Shown: piece after piece, positions 1 through 13,300 of the stretch
Layout of the letters: every line of letters starts with the position of its first letter
Position numbering within the stretch: the first letter of the stretch is position 1
From: Beroe forskalii
Lineage: Eukaryota; Ctenophora; Nuda; Beroida; Beroidae
Direction: 5' to 3'
Assembly (NCBI GenBank): GCA_011033025.1
Contig: WFMF01000631.1
Location: forward strand, 1 to 64,000
DNA: 64,000 bases
Notes under the pieces: model-generated
The model's input: the letters and a program-made list of their open reading frames with translations, nothing else
What the model was told of the DNA's origin: nothing
Database searches by the model: none
Translations under genes and position numbers: made by a program

Positions 1-2519
1 TTTTTGCTCCACCCAGCCTCCGCACCGGGCCCTCCCCCCCCCTCCCCCCGGCCCACCGGGTTTCCCAAAAACAGCCTCCATTATGCCCCCACTTTTCCCA
101 CTAGGCCCAAACACCCCCCTGGGAACACAGCCAAAATTTGGCTCCCCCTAGCCCCCTACTAGGCACGCCACTCACCCTTTCACTAGGTTGCACACAGCCT
201 CCACTAAGCCCCCCACTAAGCCCCCCACTAGCCCAGGCCCAAACAGCCCCCCAATGCTCAAACTTAACCCAAATTAGGCCCATTCAGCCTCCACTGCAAA
301 AACAATAGCCCCCAAATTACCCCAAAAAAACCTCTAGGCGTCCACAGCCCCTTTGGGCTTTTTCCCAAAAAGCCCCCAAATAAGGGCCCCCTATCCTTAA
401 AGGGCCCTCACAGCCTTTAAGCCCCAAAAAAAGCCTCCACTTCCCTCCACCCAGCCCCCCTCAGGCGCCACTCACCCTTCACTGGGCCCCCCGGTCCAAA
501 GTTCTACTCTCCCTGGCCTCCCACTGGGCCCCCACCAGCCCCAATGGGCTCCATAAAGGCCCAAATTAGGCGCCATTCAGTTTCACTGGGCAATTAGCAT
601 TCTATCACCTATTTTTTTATGTTGCAGGAACCCAAAGGAAAACGGGGTAAAAACATGGGGGGCCTTTATTATTGTTTTTGGCTGATAAAAACAGACTAAT
701 GAAGGGGGATGTTTTTTTTTAAGGTTCATACAAACCTGATTGTTTTTTTTTTAATACCTTTAAAAACAAACTTTTTTATTGTAGCCTTTCTACTTATCCA
801 ATATGATGGGTCTCTCCCACAGCCGGGATAACGTAAAAAAAGTGAAAGGGCCCTTTTGGAACCCAATTAAACCCCTTTGAAAAAGCATTTATGGGTCCCC
901 CAAAGGGTTTAAAAAGTGTTTTTTAAAAAGGGTTTTTTAGAAATTTTGGGCAATTCAAAATTTTCATTTTTTTGAGTTTTTAAAAAAGTGTTTAAAAATT
1001 TTCCAAAAGGTTTCCCAAAGTTTCCTTTTCCCCCCTTAAATCAACATTCCCCCTATTTTCCCCGGTTTAGTTTATAAAGCCCGTTAGTTATAAAAAAACC
1101 GCTTTACCAAGAAGTTGCCCAAAAATTAGCCTGATGTTAACCCAATCAAGTGTTTTTAAACATTTAATTAGGTTTAGGACGACAATGGTTTTGATTTGTG
1201 TTGTTATTAATTGCTTTGATGGGGAATTTTAAAAAATTTCATTTTTTAAAATTTTTTATAATGTTTTTGGACCCTTTTCATACAATTCCTTTTTTGGGAG
1301 TTTATCCAAATACTTGGACTGAAAAAAAAATGATGGGGAAAAAAAAATTACATGAAAGTTTTTAAGGAATTGATGTTTTTTGTGTCATTCATCAGTTTTT
1401 TTATTATATTGTAGTTTTTTTGGTGTTTTTAAATGCCCCTTGTTCTTATTTTATTTTTCTTTCCCAATTTTATTAAAAGTATTTTCATCCATTACAGAAA
1501 GATCGAAGATTGACTGATAAACGTTTTAAATTTTTTATTTATAACGATGCCGGGAAATGTTAATCGGGGAAACCCCCGGGGGGAATTTTGCTGTGAGTTT
1601 TGAAGCGCGATGGTTGCAAAGGAAATTTTGATTTTGGAAATTTTAAAAAATTTTAAAATTTTTTGGGAATTTACTGGAATAGACTATTGATTAGCCATAT
1701 TGATTTCGCCTTTGAATCAAGTGATCACTTGAATTATTCCAAGTTGTTTGAAAAGTCTGTTAAAATTGTTATCAGCCTTTAAAAGGCTAGAAATTTAAAA
1801 GCCTCCAGAGCTGGCAAAAGGGACCCCAGATATCACTTTTGTTACGCACAGCACAAATTTGGGGAACACAATGGTCCAAAGTTCAGCAGCTACCTAATAG
1901 AGATTGAGACTAAAAAATCGTGAATTTATTGGGGGCAAGTTAAAAACGTTTGAATGGAGAGAAAGTTAAAAAATCAGAATTTTTGAAAATCATCTGATTA
2001 TTTTCGTCATTATTGGAATGGGAAGGGTGTTAATAAACGACCACGATGAATTGAAAACGATTTTTAGAAAATATTGGCCTTAATTTGAGAACAAAGTATT
2101 GAATGTTGTGTTTGACTGACGTTTGTTTGGGGTTTTAAAATACTAAATCAAATTTGTCGCCATTTTGTCCGACCCCAGAGGGCTTTTAAAATTTCGACGT
2201 ATTTTTTGAAACCCCCCCGGGACTTTGCCTGACGTTTTGGGAAAATATGAGCTAGTAATAAAAATAAAGTTTTAAATGAAGGGAAAACTTGAGGAAAATT
2301 ATTTGTGTTAAACCCTTTTGGACTGTGGGGGGAAAATGATTTCAACTAGTTTTTTGGAAACTTTAAATGTGAAACATCGGGGGTTTGTTTTTTCATTTTA
2401 ATTTTTAGTTTCTATTAGTATTTCATTCATTGTTAAAAATGTCTATCGAAATATTGGGTTGTTCAAATTCAAAAAGTAAATTGAGATCTTTAAAACCCTT
2501 TTAAAGAAATTGTTTATTT
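1..2519. other. Low-quality, homopolymer-inflated stretch
   Basis: No gene seen. Runs of three or more identical bases dominate. Bases 1-590 are a degenerate C/A-rich repeat built around 'cagcctccact'; the rest is AT-rich. The distortion continues into the adjacent repeat at 2520-2832, whose clean relative at 27119-27452 shows that short mixed words have become homopolymers here. I read this as poor consensus quality over real repeat DNA. Confidence 0.6.
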
Positions 2520-2832
2520 TGATCTTTCACCCTAATTTTAACTCTTTCTTTTTCTAAAACCCCCTTTCCCCAAACTGGGTTTTTGAACCCGGGGTCCTGG
2601 GGGCCCCCCCTTGGAGTTGTAAGCGGGGCAGTCCGAAAACCCCCCCCGGGTTTCCCCTTTTACCTCTGCTGATGGAACCTTTCACGGGAGATGGCAGGAG
2701 ACCTTTACAACTGTAGGGGAACCTGATGATTCCACAGTTTAGTCTCTGCCTCTCTATGTCAATCCTTGAACAGAAAATCGATATACAGCATTTTATTATG
2801 TTTGTAGTTTACTTATACACCTCTATAGATAA
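2520..2832 (+). repeat. Interspersed repeat family R1, copy 1
   Basis: Shares ordered blocks with copies at 15531-15763 and 27119-27452: 'gatctttcac', 'ttgtaag', 'ctgctgatgg', 'acagtttagtctct', 'tgtcaatccttgaa' and 'acacctctatagataa'. The first ~150 bases are homopolymer-distorted relative to the 27 kb copy. No coding capacity and no clear terminal repeats, so the element class is unknown. Confidence 0.7.
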
Positions 2833-2937
2833 AGGCCAGTGGTTATTATTATCTCAAATAATTTAATCATTTTGGTCCTCATTTCTGAAATTTATGAATC
2901 AGTTCTAATTTATATAATCTATTATCAGGCAAGTGTG

Positions 2938-3114
2938 CAGGGCATAACCAGATTTTTAAAAGGAGGCGACAAGTTACATTTACAACCTGTGGAATGTTTT
3001 ATTTTGCTTGACTCAAAGCTCTCATTTTAACAAAATTAATAAAATTTTCATGTTGTTCGTCCAACAAGGGGGGAGGCAGTCGCCTGTGTCACCTTCCCCC
3101 TGGTTACGCCCCTG
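2938..3114. mobile_element. hAT-like MITE
   Basis: Ends are inverted repeats: CAGGGCATAACCAG at the left, and the right end reads CAGGGGCGTAACCAGG on the opposite strand. The flanking 8-mers CAAGTGTG (2930-2937) and CAAGTATT (3115-3122) match at 6 of 8 positions, like a decayed hAT-type target duplication. Length 177 bp, non-coding. Confidence 0.6.
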
Positions 3115-3122
3115 CAAGTATT

Positions 3123-3809
3123 GCCTAGAGCGGGGTTTTCCTTTTACCTGAGCTATCAACAAATTACCCCCAGGTATAACTTCAACTATTACGGTCAGTG
3201 CTATCGATCAAGCAATAGCTCGAATCTGGTAATTAAATTAGAGGTATTACCCGGGCAATTGTTCGAGCAAGGGAAAGTAATAACGCTTTCCCCGAGCTAT
3301 TGTTCAAGCAATTGCTCCCCTTGAAATCCTGTTGAAAGCAGGCTTTGAAAATTCTGTGCAAAAAACGGTTTAAAAAGGGCGATCAAAAAGAAAATGAATC
3401 GGCTAGTTTTTAAAATTAATGGCCCATTTAGTTTTGAGATTTCGTTGAATCTTCACCTTTCTTCATTCATCTGTTTTCATTTACAATTTTTCTTTTTATC
3501 CCAATTTTCTATTTTTTTTTTCTTATTTCTCCTTTGTTCTTTTCTTATCCTTTCGTTCTAATTCGTCTTATTTAATTTGTCTTATTTAATTTGTCTTATT
3601 TAGTTTGTCTTTATTTAATTTTTTCAAATTAATTATTTTTGTTGAAATTTCAATTTTTTTGCCAACGCGGTAAATTAGCCGATATTTTTTATTTTTTATG
3701 GAATGCGCGAAAAATATTTATTGATGATGTTGTGCGCACGCGAAAACACGTTGGCGTACCTGGTACACGAAAAATTTTTAAAAACATGTTGGCGTACATG
3801 AAACACCAT
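3123..3809. other. AT-rich intergenic DNA with short repeats
   Basis: No gene recognised. 3240-3320 holds short inverted words (CAATTGTTCGAGCAA and relatives). 3560-3620 has about four copies of a 14-bp unit like ATTTAATTTGTCTT. The rest is unremarkable AT-rich sequence. Confidence 0.5.
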
Positions 3810-4470
3810 AGTGTCCCTGTTTGTTCGCGCGCGCGCCTTTTCTTCGAAAAGTCACAAACAGGTCACAAAAATTTTGCGTGTTCTCTGAACACGCGCGCTT
3901 GCGCGCGCAAAATAGGTCCTACAACGTAGGACAACTCTATCAACAATAGATTGCCACATGCTATGTGTCCCTGTTTGTTCGCGCGCGCCTTTTCTTCGAA
4001 AAGTCACAAACACGCGCGCTTGCGCGCGCAAAATAGGTCCTGCAACGTAGGACAAACTTGCCAGGCGTTGCCTGGCCCCCTCGCGCGCGTCCTGGGGCAG
4101 GCAACGTCTGGCAAGGACAAACGATAGACATTAGACAATTTTACGCACGCTCTTTGCCAATTGCCTTCCTAAGCCTGCATAGGTGTGTGTACGCTGTACG
4201 CGCCGCGCTTGCCCTAACCATCGCCCTGGTTTCGCTGAAGTGCGCGCGAGCGGCAACCATTTACCCTGGGGGGAAGGGGGGGGGGGGGGGGGGGGGGGGA
4301 AGCCTCGCGTGGACTACGGCTCCCACGCGGACTACTGCCCACATATGCGCGAGTTACCACATGTTACGTGTACTGTCCCTGTTTGTTCGCGCGCGCTTTT
4401 CGTAGAAAAGCCTCTTCTCTGAAGAGGCGCGCTTGCGCGCGCAAAATAAGGCTCCGTAACATGGAGTAAT
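3810..4470 (+). repeat. Three copies of a ~95-120 bp GC-rich hairpin repeat
   Basis: Copies start near 3810, 3962 and 4374. Each begins GTCCCTGTTTGTTCGCGCG, then has a self-complementary CTTTTCTTCGAAAAG-type stem and ends with CGCGCTTGCGCGCGCAAAATA. The CGCGCG blocks on both sides pair, so each copy can fold. The third copy has a different inner stem (CCTCTTCTCTGAAGAGG). A 24-base poly-G run lies between copies 2 and 3 at 4276-4299. Confidence 0.65.
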
Positions 4471-4579
4471 GCGGGAGCCACACAAGGACACACTTGTTTA
4501 GCCGCGGCTGGCATCGGCGAATATAATCAGACGCCGCGCCGTCCGACAATATGATATTTTGTTTATTATATTTACTATT

Positions 4580-4608
4580 TCTGTTTGCCAATTAATATGC
4601 CAATTTAT
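4580..4608. repeat. Left remnant of a CCAATTTATAT tandem array
   Basis: Two units ('gccaattaatat', 'gccaatttat') that continue on the far side of the nested transposons at 14979-15063. The array was split by the insertion that starts at 4609. Confidence 0.6.
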
Positions 4609-4794
4609 GGTATGTGTCCCATATAACGGTATGTCTCCCATGTAAACGGGGCTGAGTGACGTCATTTTTTGCCCTACTTTTTTTTCACGGCACCACTTAT
4701 TTATTCATGAAATTTCAAACTTATTTTGTGCGCGCACAACGTAGTTTTCCCATTTTTTAAAAATAATTTTAATTTTTATAGTTATTTAAGAACA

Positions 4795-7700
4795 AGAACG
4801 GAACCCGGAAATTAGATCTTAGGAACAAGATCGTAGAACTGGGATTTAGAATCTTTAGAACAAGATCATGGAACCGGAACAAGATCAGAACAGGATTTTG
4901 GATCTAGAACAAGATCATGGAGCCAGGAACAAGATCGTGGAGCAGATCGTAGAACTGGATTTAGATCTTGGAACAGGATCATCCGAACAAGACCGTGGAA
5001 CAGGATCGTGGAACTGATTTAGATCTGGGAAACTGGATTTGGAACAAGATCGTGGAACAGGATCGTAGAACTGATTTAGATCTTGGAACAGGATCTGGAA
5101 CCGGAACAAGATCGTGGAACAGGATTTAGATCTTGGAACAGGATCTTGGGAACCGGAACAAAGATCTTGGAACAGGATCATGGAACTTGGAACAAGGATC
5201 TTGAACAGGATCAGAACTGGATGTAGATCTTTGGAACAGGATCAAGGAACTGGTACAGATCTTGGAACAGATCGTGGAACTGGAACAGATCTTGGAACAG
5301 GATCGTGGAACTGGAACAAGATCTTGGGGAACAGGATCGATGGAACTGGGGGAAACAGGATCGTGGAACAGATCAAAAATTCGTAGAACTGGAACAGGGA
5401 GCTTGAACAGGATCAAATGGAACTGGATGTAAGAAACTTGGGAGAACAAGGATCTGTGGAACTGGATTTAGATCTTGGAAACAGGATTGTGAAAACTAGT
5501 TTAGATCTTGGAACAGGATCTTGGAACCGAACAAGATGGAACAGGACTTTAGAACTGGATTTAGACCTTGGAACAGGATCATGGAACAGGATTTAGACTG
5601 GAACAGATCGTAGGAACTGGATTTGGGAACAGGATCATGGAAACTGAACAAGATCTCGGAACAGATCGTAGAACTGGATTTAGGATTCTTGGAACAGGAT
5701 CATGGAACCGAACAAGATCGGAACAGGATCATTAGAATGGATTTAGATCTTGGAACAGGATCATGGAACCGAACAAGATCGTGGAACAGGATAAGTAGAA
5801 CTGGATTTAGATACTGAAAAGGATCATGGAACCGAACAAGATCTTTGAACAGGATTAGAACTTGGATGTAGATCTTGGAACAGATCTTGAAACCGGAACA
5901 AAGATCTTTGAATTGGATCATGGAATTGGAACAAGCTTGGAACAGGATCCCGGAAACCGGAACAAGATGGAACAGGATCACGGAACCGAACAAGATCTTG
6001 GAACAGGATCGTGTGGAACTGGATTTAGATCTTGGAACAGGATCATGGAACTGGAACAAGCTCTTGGAACAGGATCGTGGAACTGGATGTAGATCTTGGA
6101 ACAGGATCACGGGGCCGAACAGATGGAACAGGAACAAGATAGAACTGGATTTAGGAGCTTGAACAGGATCATGGAACTGGAACAAGATCATGGAACAGGA
6201 TCATAGAACTGGATTTAGATCTTGGAACAAGATCATTGCGGGTTTACTAACAGGATTTAGATCTTGGAACAGGTTTGTGGAACTGGATGTAGATCTGGAA
6301 CAGGATCACGGAACCCACCGAACAAGATCGTGGAACAGGATCGTGGAACTGGATTTAGATCTTGGAATCTTTTGATCGTGGAACTGGATTTAGATCTTGG
6401 AACAGGATCGTGGAAAGGATCGTAGAACTGGATTTAGATCTTGGAACAGGATCATGGAACTGGAACAAGATCTTGGGACAGGATCTTTGAACTGGATGTG
6501 ATCTTGAAACAGGATCACGGAACCGGAACAAGATCGTAGAACTGGGTCATAGAACTTTGGATTTGGAACAGATGGGAACTGGATTTAGATCTTGAAAACA
6601 GATCATGGAAACCGAACAAGATACAACAGATCAGATCGATTTAGATCTGAACAGGGATCTTTGGGAACCGGGAACAAAGATCGTGGAACAGATCATAGAA
6701 CCGACCTAGATCTGGAACAGTGATCTTGGAACTGAACAAGATCGTGAACAGGATTTAGATGGAACAGGATCGTGGAACTGGATGTAGATCTTGAACAGGA
6801 TCACGGAACTGGAACAAGATCTGAACAGGATCGTGGAATTTGAACAGATCTCGAACAGACTCATGAACCACCCAAGATCGTGAACGGAACAAGATCTGAA
6901 CAGATCACAACTGAACAAGATCTTGAACAGGAATTGATGCATCTTGGAACAGATCGTGGAACTTAGATCTTGAACAGGGATCGTAGAACTGGATTTAGAT
7001 CTTGGAACAGGATCTTGGAACCGTAACAAGATCGTGGAACAGGATTTAGATCTTGGAACAGGATCGTGGAACTGGATGTAGATCTTGGAGCAGGATCATG
7101 GAATCGGAACAAGATCGTGGAACAGGATCGTAGAACTGGATTTAGATCTTGGAACAGGATCATGGAACTGGAACAAGATCTTGGAACAGGATTGTGGAAC
7201 TGATGATCTTGAACAGACTACGGAATCGGAACAAGATCGTGGAACATGATCCTAGAACTGGTTTAGACCCGGAACAGGATCGTGAACTGATTTAGATCTT
7301 GGAACAGGATCGTGAAAAGAGATCGTAAAACTGGATTTATGATCTTGGAACATGACATGGAACTGAACATCTTGGAAAACAGGATCGTGAAACTGGTAGA
7401 TATAACAGATCGTCCTATTGATATATGTTCCACGATCTATGATCTAGTGAGCTATGTTCTAAGATCTAAATCCAGTTCCACGATCCAGTTCCACGATCCT
7501 ATGTTCCACGATCCAGTGAGCTATGTTCTAAAATCTAAATCCAGTTCACAATCCTGTCCCAAGATCTCATTCCAGTTCTACGATCCTGTTCCACGATCTT
7601 GTTCCGGTTCCGTGATCCTGTTCCAAGATCTACATCCAGTTCCACGATCCTGTTCCACGATCTTGTTCCGGTTCCGTGATCCTGTTCCAAGATCTACATC

Positions 7701-10380
7701 CAGTTCCAGGATCCTCTTCCGGTTTCATGATAATTTTCTAGTGAGCTACGATCTATTGATATATGTTCCACGATCTATGATCTAGTGAGCTATGTTCTAA
7801 GATCTAAATCCAGTTCCACGATCCTGTTCCAAGATCTAAATCCTAATCCAGTATAATACGATCCTGTTCCGGTTCCATGATCTTGTTCTAGTGAATTACG
7901 ATCTTTTGATCTATGTTCCACGATCTAGTGGGCTATGTTCTAAGATCTAAATCCAGTTCCACTATCAGCTGTTTCTAGATCTAAATCCAGCTACGATCTA
8001 TTGATCTATGTTCCACGATCTAAGATGTAGTGAGCTATGTTCTATAAGATCTAAATCCAGTTCCACGATCCTGTTCCAAGATCTAAATCCAGTTCTACGA
8101 TCCTGTTCCACGATCTTGTTCCGGTTCCATGATCTTGTTCTTGTGTGCTACGATCTATTGATGATGATCTATGTTCCACGATCTAGTGAGCTATGTTCTA
8201 CGATCCTGTTCCTAGATCTAAATCCAGTTCTACGATCCTGTTCCACGATATTGTTCCGGCTCCATGATCCTGTTCCAAGATCTAAATCCAGTTCTACGAT
8301 CCTGTTCCACGATCTTGTTCCGGTTCCATGATCCTGTTCCAAGATCTAAATCCAGTTCTACAATCCTGTTCCAAGATCTTGTTCCAGTTCCATGATCCTG
8401 TTCCAAGATCTACATCCAGTTCCACGATCCTGTTCCAAGATTTAAACTCTGTTCCACGATCTTGTTCCGGTTCCAAGATCCTGTTCCAAGATCTAAATCC
8501 AGTTCAGCAGTTCTACGACCCTGTTCCACGATCTTGTTCCGGTTCCGTGATCCTGTTCCAAGATCTACATCCAGTTCCACGATCCTTTTCCACGATCCTG
8601 TTCCAAGATCTAAATCCAGTTCCACGATCCTGTTCCAAGATCTAAATCCAGTTCTACGATCCTTTTTCACGATCCTGTTCCAAGATCTAAATCCAGTTCC
8701 ACGATCCTGTTCCAAGATCTAAATCAGTTCTACGGATCCTGTTCCACGATCTTGTTCCGGTTCATGATCTGTTCCAAGATCCACATCCAGTTTCACGATC
8801 CTGTTCCAAGATCTTGTTCCAAACCATGATCTGTTCCAAGATCTACATCCAGTTCCACTGATCCTGTTCCAAGATCTAAATCCATTTCCTGATCTTGTTC
8901 ACATCGGTTCCAAGATCCTGTTCCAAGATCTAAATCAGTTCACGATCCTGTTCCACGATCTTGTTCCGGTTCCGTGATCCTGTTCCAAGATCTATCCAGT
9001 TCCACGATCCTGTTCCAAGATCTTGTTTCAGTTCCATGATCCTGTTCCAAGATCTACATCCAGTTCCACGATCCCTGTTCCAAGATCTAAATCCCTGTTC
9101 CACGATCTTTGTTCCAAGATCTACAGTTCACGATCCTGTTCCAAGATCTAAATCCTGTTCCACGATCTTGTTCCGGCTCCATGATCCTGTTCCAAGATCT
9201 TAATCCAGTTCTACGATCCTGTTCCACGATCTTGTTCCGGTTCCATGATCCTGTTCCAAGATCTACATCCAGTTCCACGATCCTGTTCCAAGATTTAAAT
9301 CCTGTTCCACGATCTTGTTCCGGTTCCAAGATCCTGTTCCAAGATCTAAATCCAGTTCTACAATCCTGTTCCACGATCTTTCCGGTTCCATGATCCTGTT
9401 CCAAGATCTAAATCCAGTTCCACGATCCTGTTCCAAGATCTAAATCCAGTTCTAAAGACCCTGTTTCCACGATCTGTTCCGGTTCCGTGATCCTGTTCCA
9501 AGATCTACATCCAGTTCCACGATCCTATTCCAAGATCTTGTTCCAGTTCCATGATCCTGTTCCAAGATCTAAATCCAGTTCACGATCCTTTCCACGATCC
9601 TGTTCCAAGATCTAAATCCAGTTCCACGATCCTGTTCCAAGATCTAAATCCAGTTCTACGATCCTGTTCCACGATCTTGTTCCGGTTCCATGATCCTGTT
9701 CCAAGATCTACATCCAGTTCCACGATCCTGTTCCAAGATCTACATGAACATCCAGTTCCACGATCCTGTTCCAAGATCTTGTTCCAGTTCCATGATCCTG
9801 TTCCAAGATCTACACCCAGTTCCACGATCCTGTTCCAAGATCTAAATCCTGTTCCACGATCTTGTTCCGGTTCCAAGATCCTGTTCCAAGATCTAAATTC
9901 AGTTCTACGATCCTGTTCCACGATCTTGTTCCGGTTCCGTGATCCTGTTCCAAGATCTTGTTCCAGTTCCATGATCCTGTTCCAAGATCTACATCCAGTT
10001 CCACGATCCTGTTCCAAGATCTAAATCCTGTTCCATGATCTTGTTCCAAGATCTACATCCAGTTCCACGATCCTGTTCCAAGATCTAAATCCTGTTCCAC
10101 GATCTTGTTCCGGTTCCATGATCCTGTTCCAAGATCTAAATCCAGTTCTACGATCCTGTTCCACGATCTTGTTCCGGCTCCATGATCCTATTCCAAGATC
10201 TAAATCCAGTTCTACGATCCTGTTCCACGATCTTGTTCCGGTTCCATGATCCTGTTCCAAGATCTAAATCCAGTTCTACGATCCTGCTCCACGATCTTGT
10301 TCCGGCTCCATGATCTTGTTCTAAGATCTAAATCCTGTTCCACGATCTTGTTCCGGTTCCATGATCTTGTTCTAAGATCT
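4795..10380. repeat. Palindromic minisatellite array 1
   Basis: The basic word is ~15-16 bp (GGAACAGGATCGT / GGAACTGGATTTAGATCTT), organised into a ~64-bp higher unit. From ~4800 to ~7390 units read GGAACAGGATC; from ~7420 to 10380 the reverse complement (GATCCTGTTCC) is read, so the two halves face each other. Between ~7400 and 8200 units are irregular, with extra 'gatctattgatctatgttcc' blocks. The left half has many single-base gains and losses; the right half is cleaner. Confidence 0.9.
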
Positions 10381-10388
10381 AAGTTCCG

Positions 10389-13300
10389 GGTATGTCTCCC
10401 ATATAAACGGCTCTGAGTGACGTCATATTTTTCGCTTCGTATTCTGAATAGGTGCATGTCTTGACCTAACCAGGGTCTTGACTTCGCATGAGTCTTGACT
10501 TCGCGCATATCGACTCACCTGGATAGGGAAATTGCGTGTCGCATGGGACCACAGGCTCATGGTACAAGGGGCAATAGATCAATGGTACACAGGGGGCAGT
10601 AGATCAATGGTACACAAGGGTAGATCAATGGTACACGGGGGCAGTAGATCAATGGTGGACACGGGGGCAGTAGATCAATGGGTACACGGGGCAGTAGATC
10701 AATGGTGCACTGGAACACTAGATCAGTGGTGCACGGGAACAATGGATCAGTGGATCATTGGAACAATGGAGCAGGCACACGGGAACAGATCAGTAGCAAA
10801 CACTGGAACATTGGTGCGATGGAACACTGGTGCAGTGGCACACGGGAACAGTAGATCAGTGGTGCACGGGAACACTGGAACATTGGTGCGATGGAACACT
10901 GGTGCAGTGGCACACGGGAACAGTAGATCAGTGGTGCACGGGAACACTGGAACAGTGGTGCAATGTTGCAATAGAACACTGGTGCAATGGCACACGGGAA
11001 CACTGGTGCAATGGAACACTGGTGCAGTGGCACACGAGAACACTGGTGCAGTGGTGCACGGGAACACTGGTGCACGGGAACACTGGAACAGTGGTGCAAT
11101 GGAACACTGGTGCAGTGGCACACGGGAACAGAAGATCAGTGGTTCACGGGAACACTGGAACAGTGGTGCATTGGAATTGGAACACTGGTGCTGTGGTACA
11201 CGAGAACAGTAGATCAGTGGTTCACAGGAACACTGGAACAGTGGTGCAATGGAAATGGAACACTGGTGCAGTGGCATACGGGAACAGTAGATCAGTGGTG
11301 CACGGGAACAGTGGAACAGTGGTGCAATGGAACACTGGTGCAGTGGCACACGGTAACAGTAGATCGGTGGTGCACGGGAACACTAGAACAGTGGTGCAAT
11401 GGAACACTGATGCACTGGAACACTGGTGCAGTGGCACACGGGAACAGTAGATCAGTGGTGCACGGGAACACTGGAACAGTGGTGCAATGGAACTCAGGTG
11501 CAGTGGCACACGGGAACAGTAGATCAGTGGTGCACGGGAACACTGGAACACTGGTGCAATGGCACACTGGTGCAATGGAACACTGGTGCAGTGCAGGTGC
11601 TCGAAAAAACTGGAACAGTGGTGCAATGGAACACTGGTGCCGTGGCACACGGGAACAGTAGATCAGTGGTTCACGGGAACACTGGAACAGTGGTGCAATG
11701 GAGCAATGGAATTGGAACACTGGTGCAGTGGCACACGGGAACAGTAGATCAGTGGTGCACGAGAACACTGGAACAGTGGTGCAATGGAACACTGGTGCAG
11801 TGGCACAAGGGAACAGTAGATCAGTGGTGCACGAGAACAGTGGTGCAATGGAACACTGGTTAAGTGACACACGGTAACAGTAGATCAGTGGTGCACGGGA
11901 ACACTGGAACAGTGGTGCAAAGGAACACTGGTGCAGTGGCACACGGGAACAGTAGATCAGTGGTGCACGGGAACACTGGAACAGTGGTGCAATGGAACAG
12001 TGGTGCAATAGAACACTGGTGCAATGGAACACTGGTGCAATGGAACACTGGTGCAGTGCAGGTGCACGGGAAAACTGGAACACTGGTGCACGGGAACACT
12101 GGAACAGTGGTGCAATGGAACAAGGTGCAGTCAGTGGCATACGGAACAGTAGATCAGTGGTGCACGGGAACGCTGGAACAGTGGTGCAAACAGTGGTGGC
12201 AAACGGGAGCAGTAGATCAGTGGTGCCCGGGAACACTGCAACAGTGGCGCACGGGAACACTGCAACAGTGGCGCACGGGAACACTGGAACAGTGGTGCCA
12301 CTGCACCAGTGTTCCATTACACCACTGTTCCATTACACCACTGTTCCAGTGTTCCCGTGCACCACTGCATCAGTGTTACAGTGCACCAGTGTTCCGGTGC
12401 ACCAGTGTTCCACTGCACCAGTGTTCCACTGCACCAGTGTTCCAATGCACCAGTGTTCCACAGACTGCACCAGTGTTCCACTGCACCACTGAACCATTGC
12501 ACCAGTGTTCCCGTGCACCACTGATCTGGTTCCCAGCACCACTGCAAGGAAAGTGTTCCATTGCACCACTGTTCCAGTGTTCCCGTGCACCACTGATCTA
12601 CTGTTCCGTGTGCCACTGACTGCACCTTGTTCCATTGCACTACTGTTCCAGTGTTCCCGTGCACCAGTGTTCCATTGCACCACTGTTCCAGTTTTTTCGA
12701 GCACCTGCACTGCACCAGTGTTCCATTGCACCAGTGTGCCATTGCACCAGTGTTCCATTGCACCAGTGTTCCAGTGTTCCCGTGCACCACTGATCTACTG
12801 TTCCCGTGTGCCACTGCACCAGTTCCAGTTCCACTGCATTGCACACCACTGTTCCAGTGTTCCATTGCACCACTGATCCAGTGTTCCTGTGCACCACTGC
12901 ACCAGTGTTCCCGTGTGCCACTGCACCATCAGTGTTCCATTGCACCACTGTTCCAGTGTTCCTGTGCACCACTGATCTACTGTTCCGTGTGTACTGCACC
13001 AGTGTTCCATTGCGTGCACCACTGATCTACTGTTTCCCGTGCCATGCACCAGTGTTCCATTGCACCACTGTTCCAGTGTTCTCGTGCACCACTGATCTAC
13101 TGTTCCTGTGCCCACTGCACCAGTGTTCCATTGCTCCATTGCACCACTGTTCCAGTGTTCCTGTGAACCACTGATCTACTGTTCCCGTGTGCCACTGCAC
13201 CAGTGTTCCATTGCACCACTGTTCCAGTGTTCCCGTGAACCACTGATCTTCTGTTCCCGTGTGCCACTGCACCAGTGTTCCATTGCACCACTGTTCCAGT

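Noticed and set aside
4915-10508. Many overlapping 60-160 aa frames rich in DPVPRS/GTGSWNR repeats
   Set aside because: They arise on both strands from minisatellite array 1; reading is interrupted at random and no start or domain is credible.
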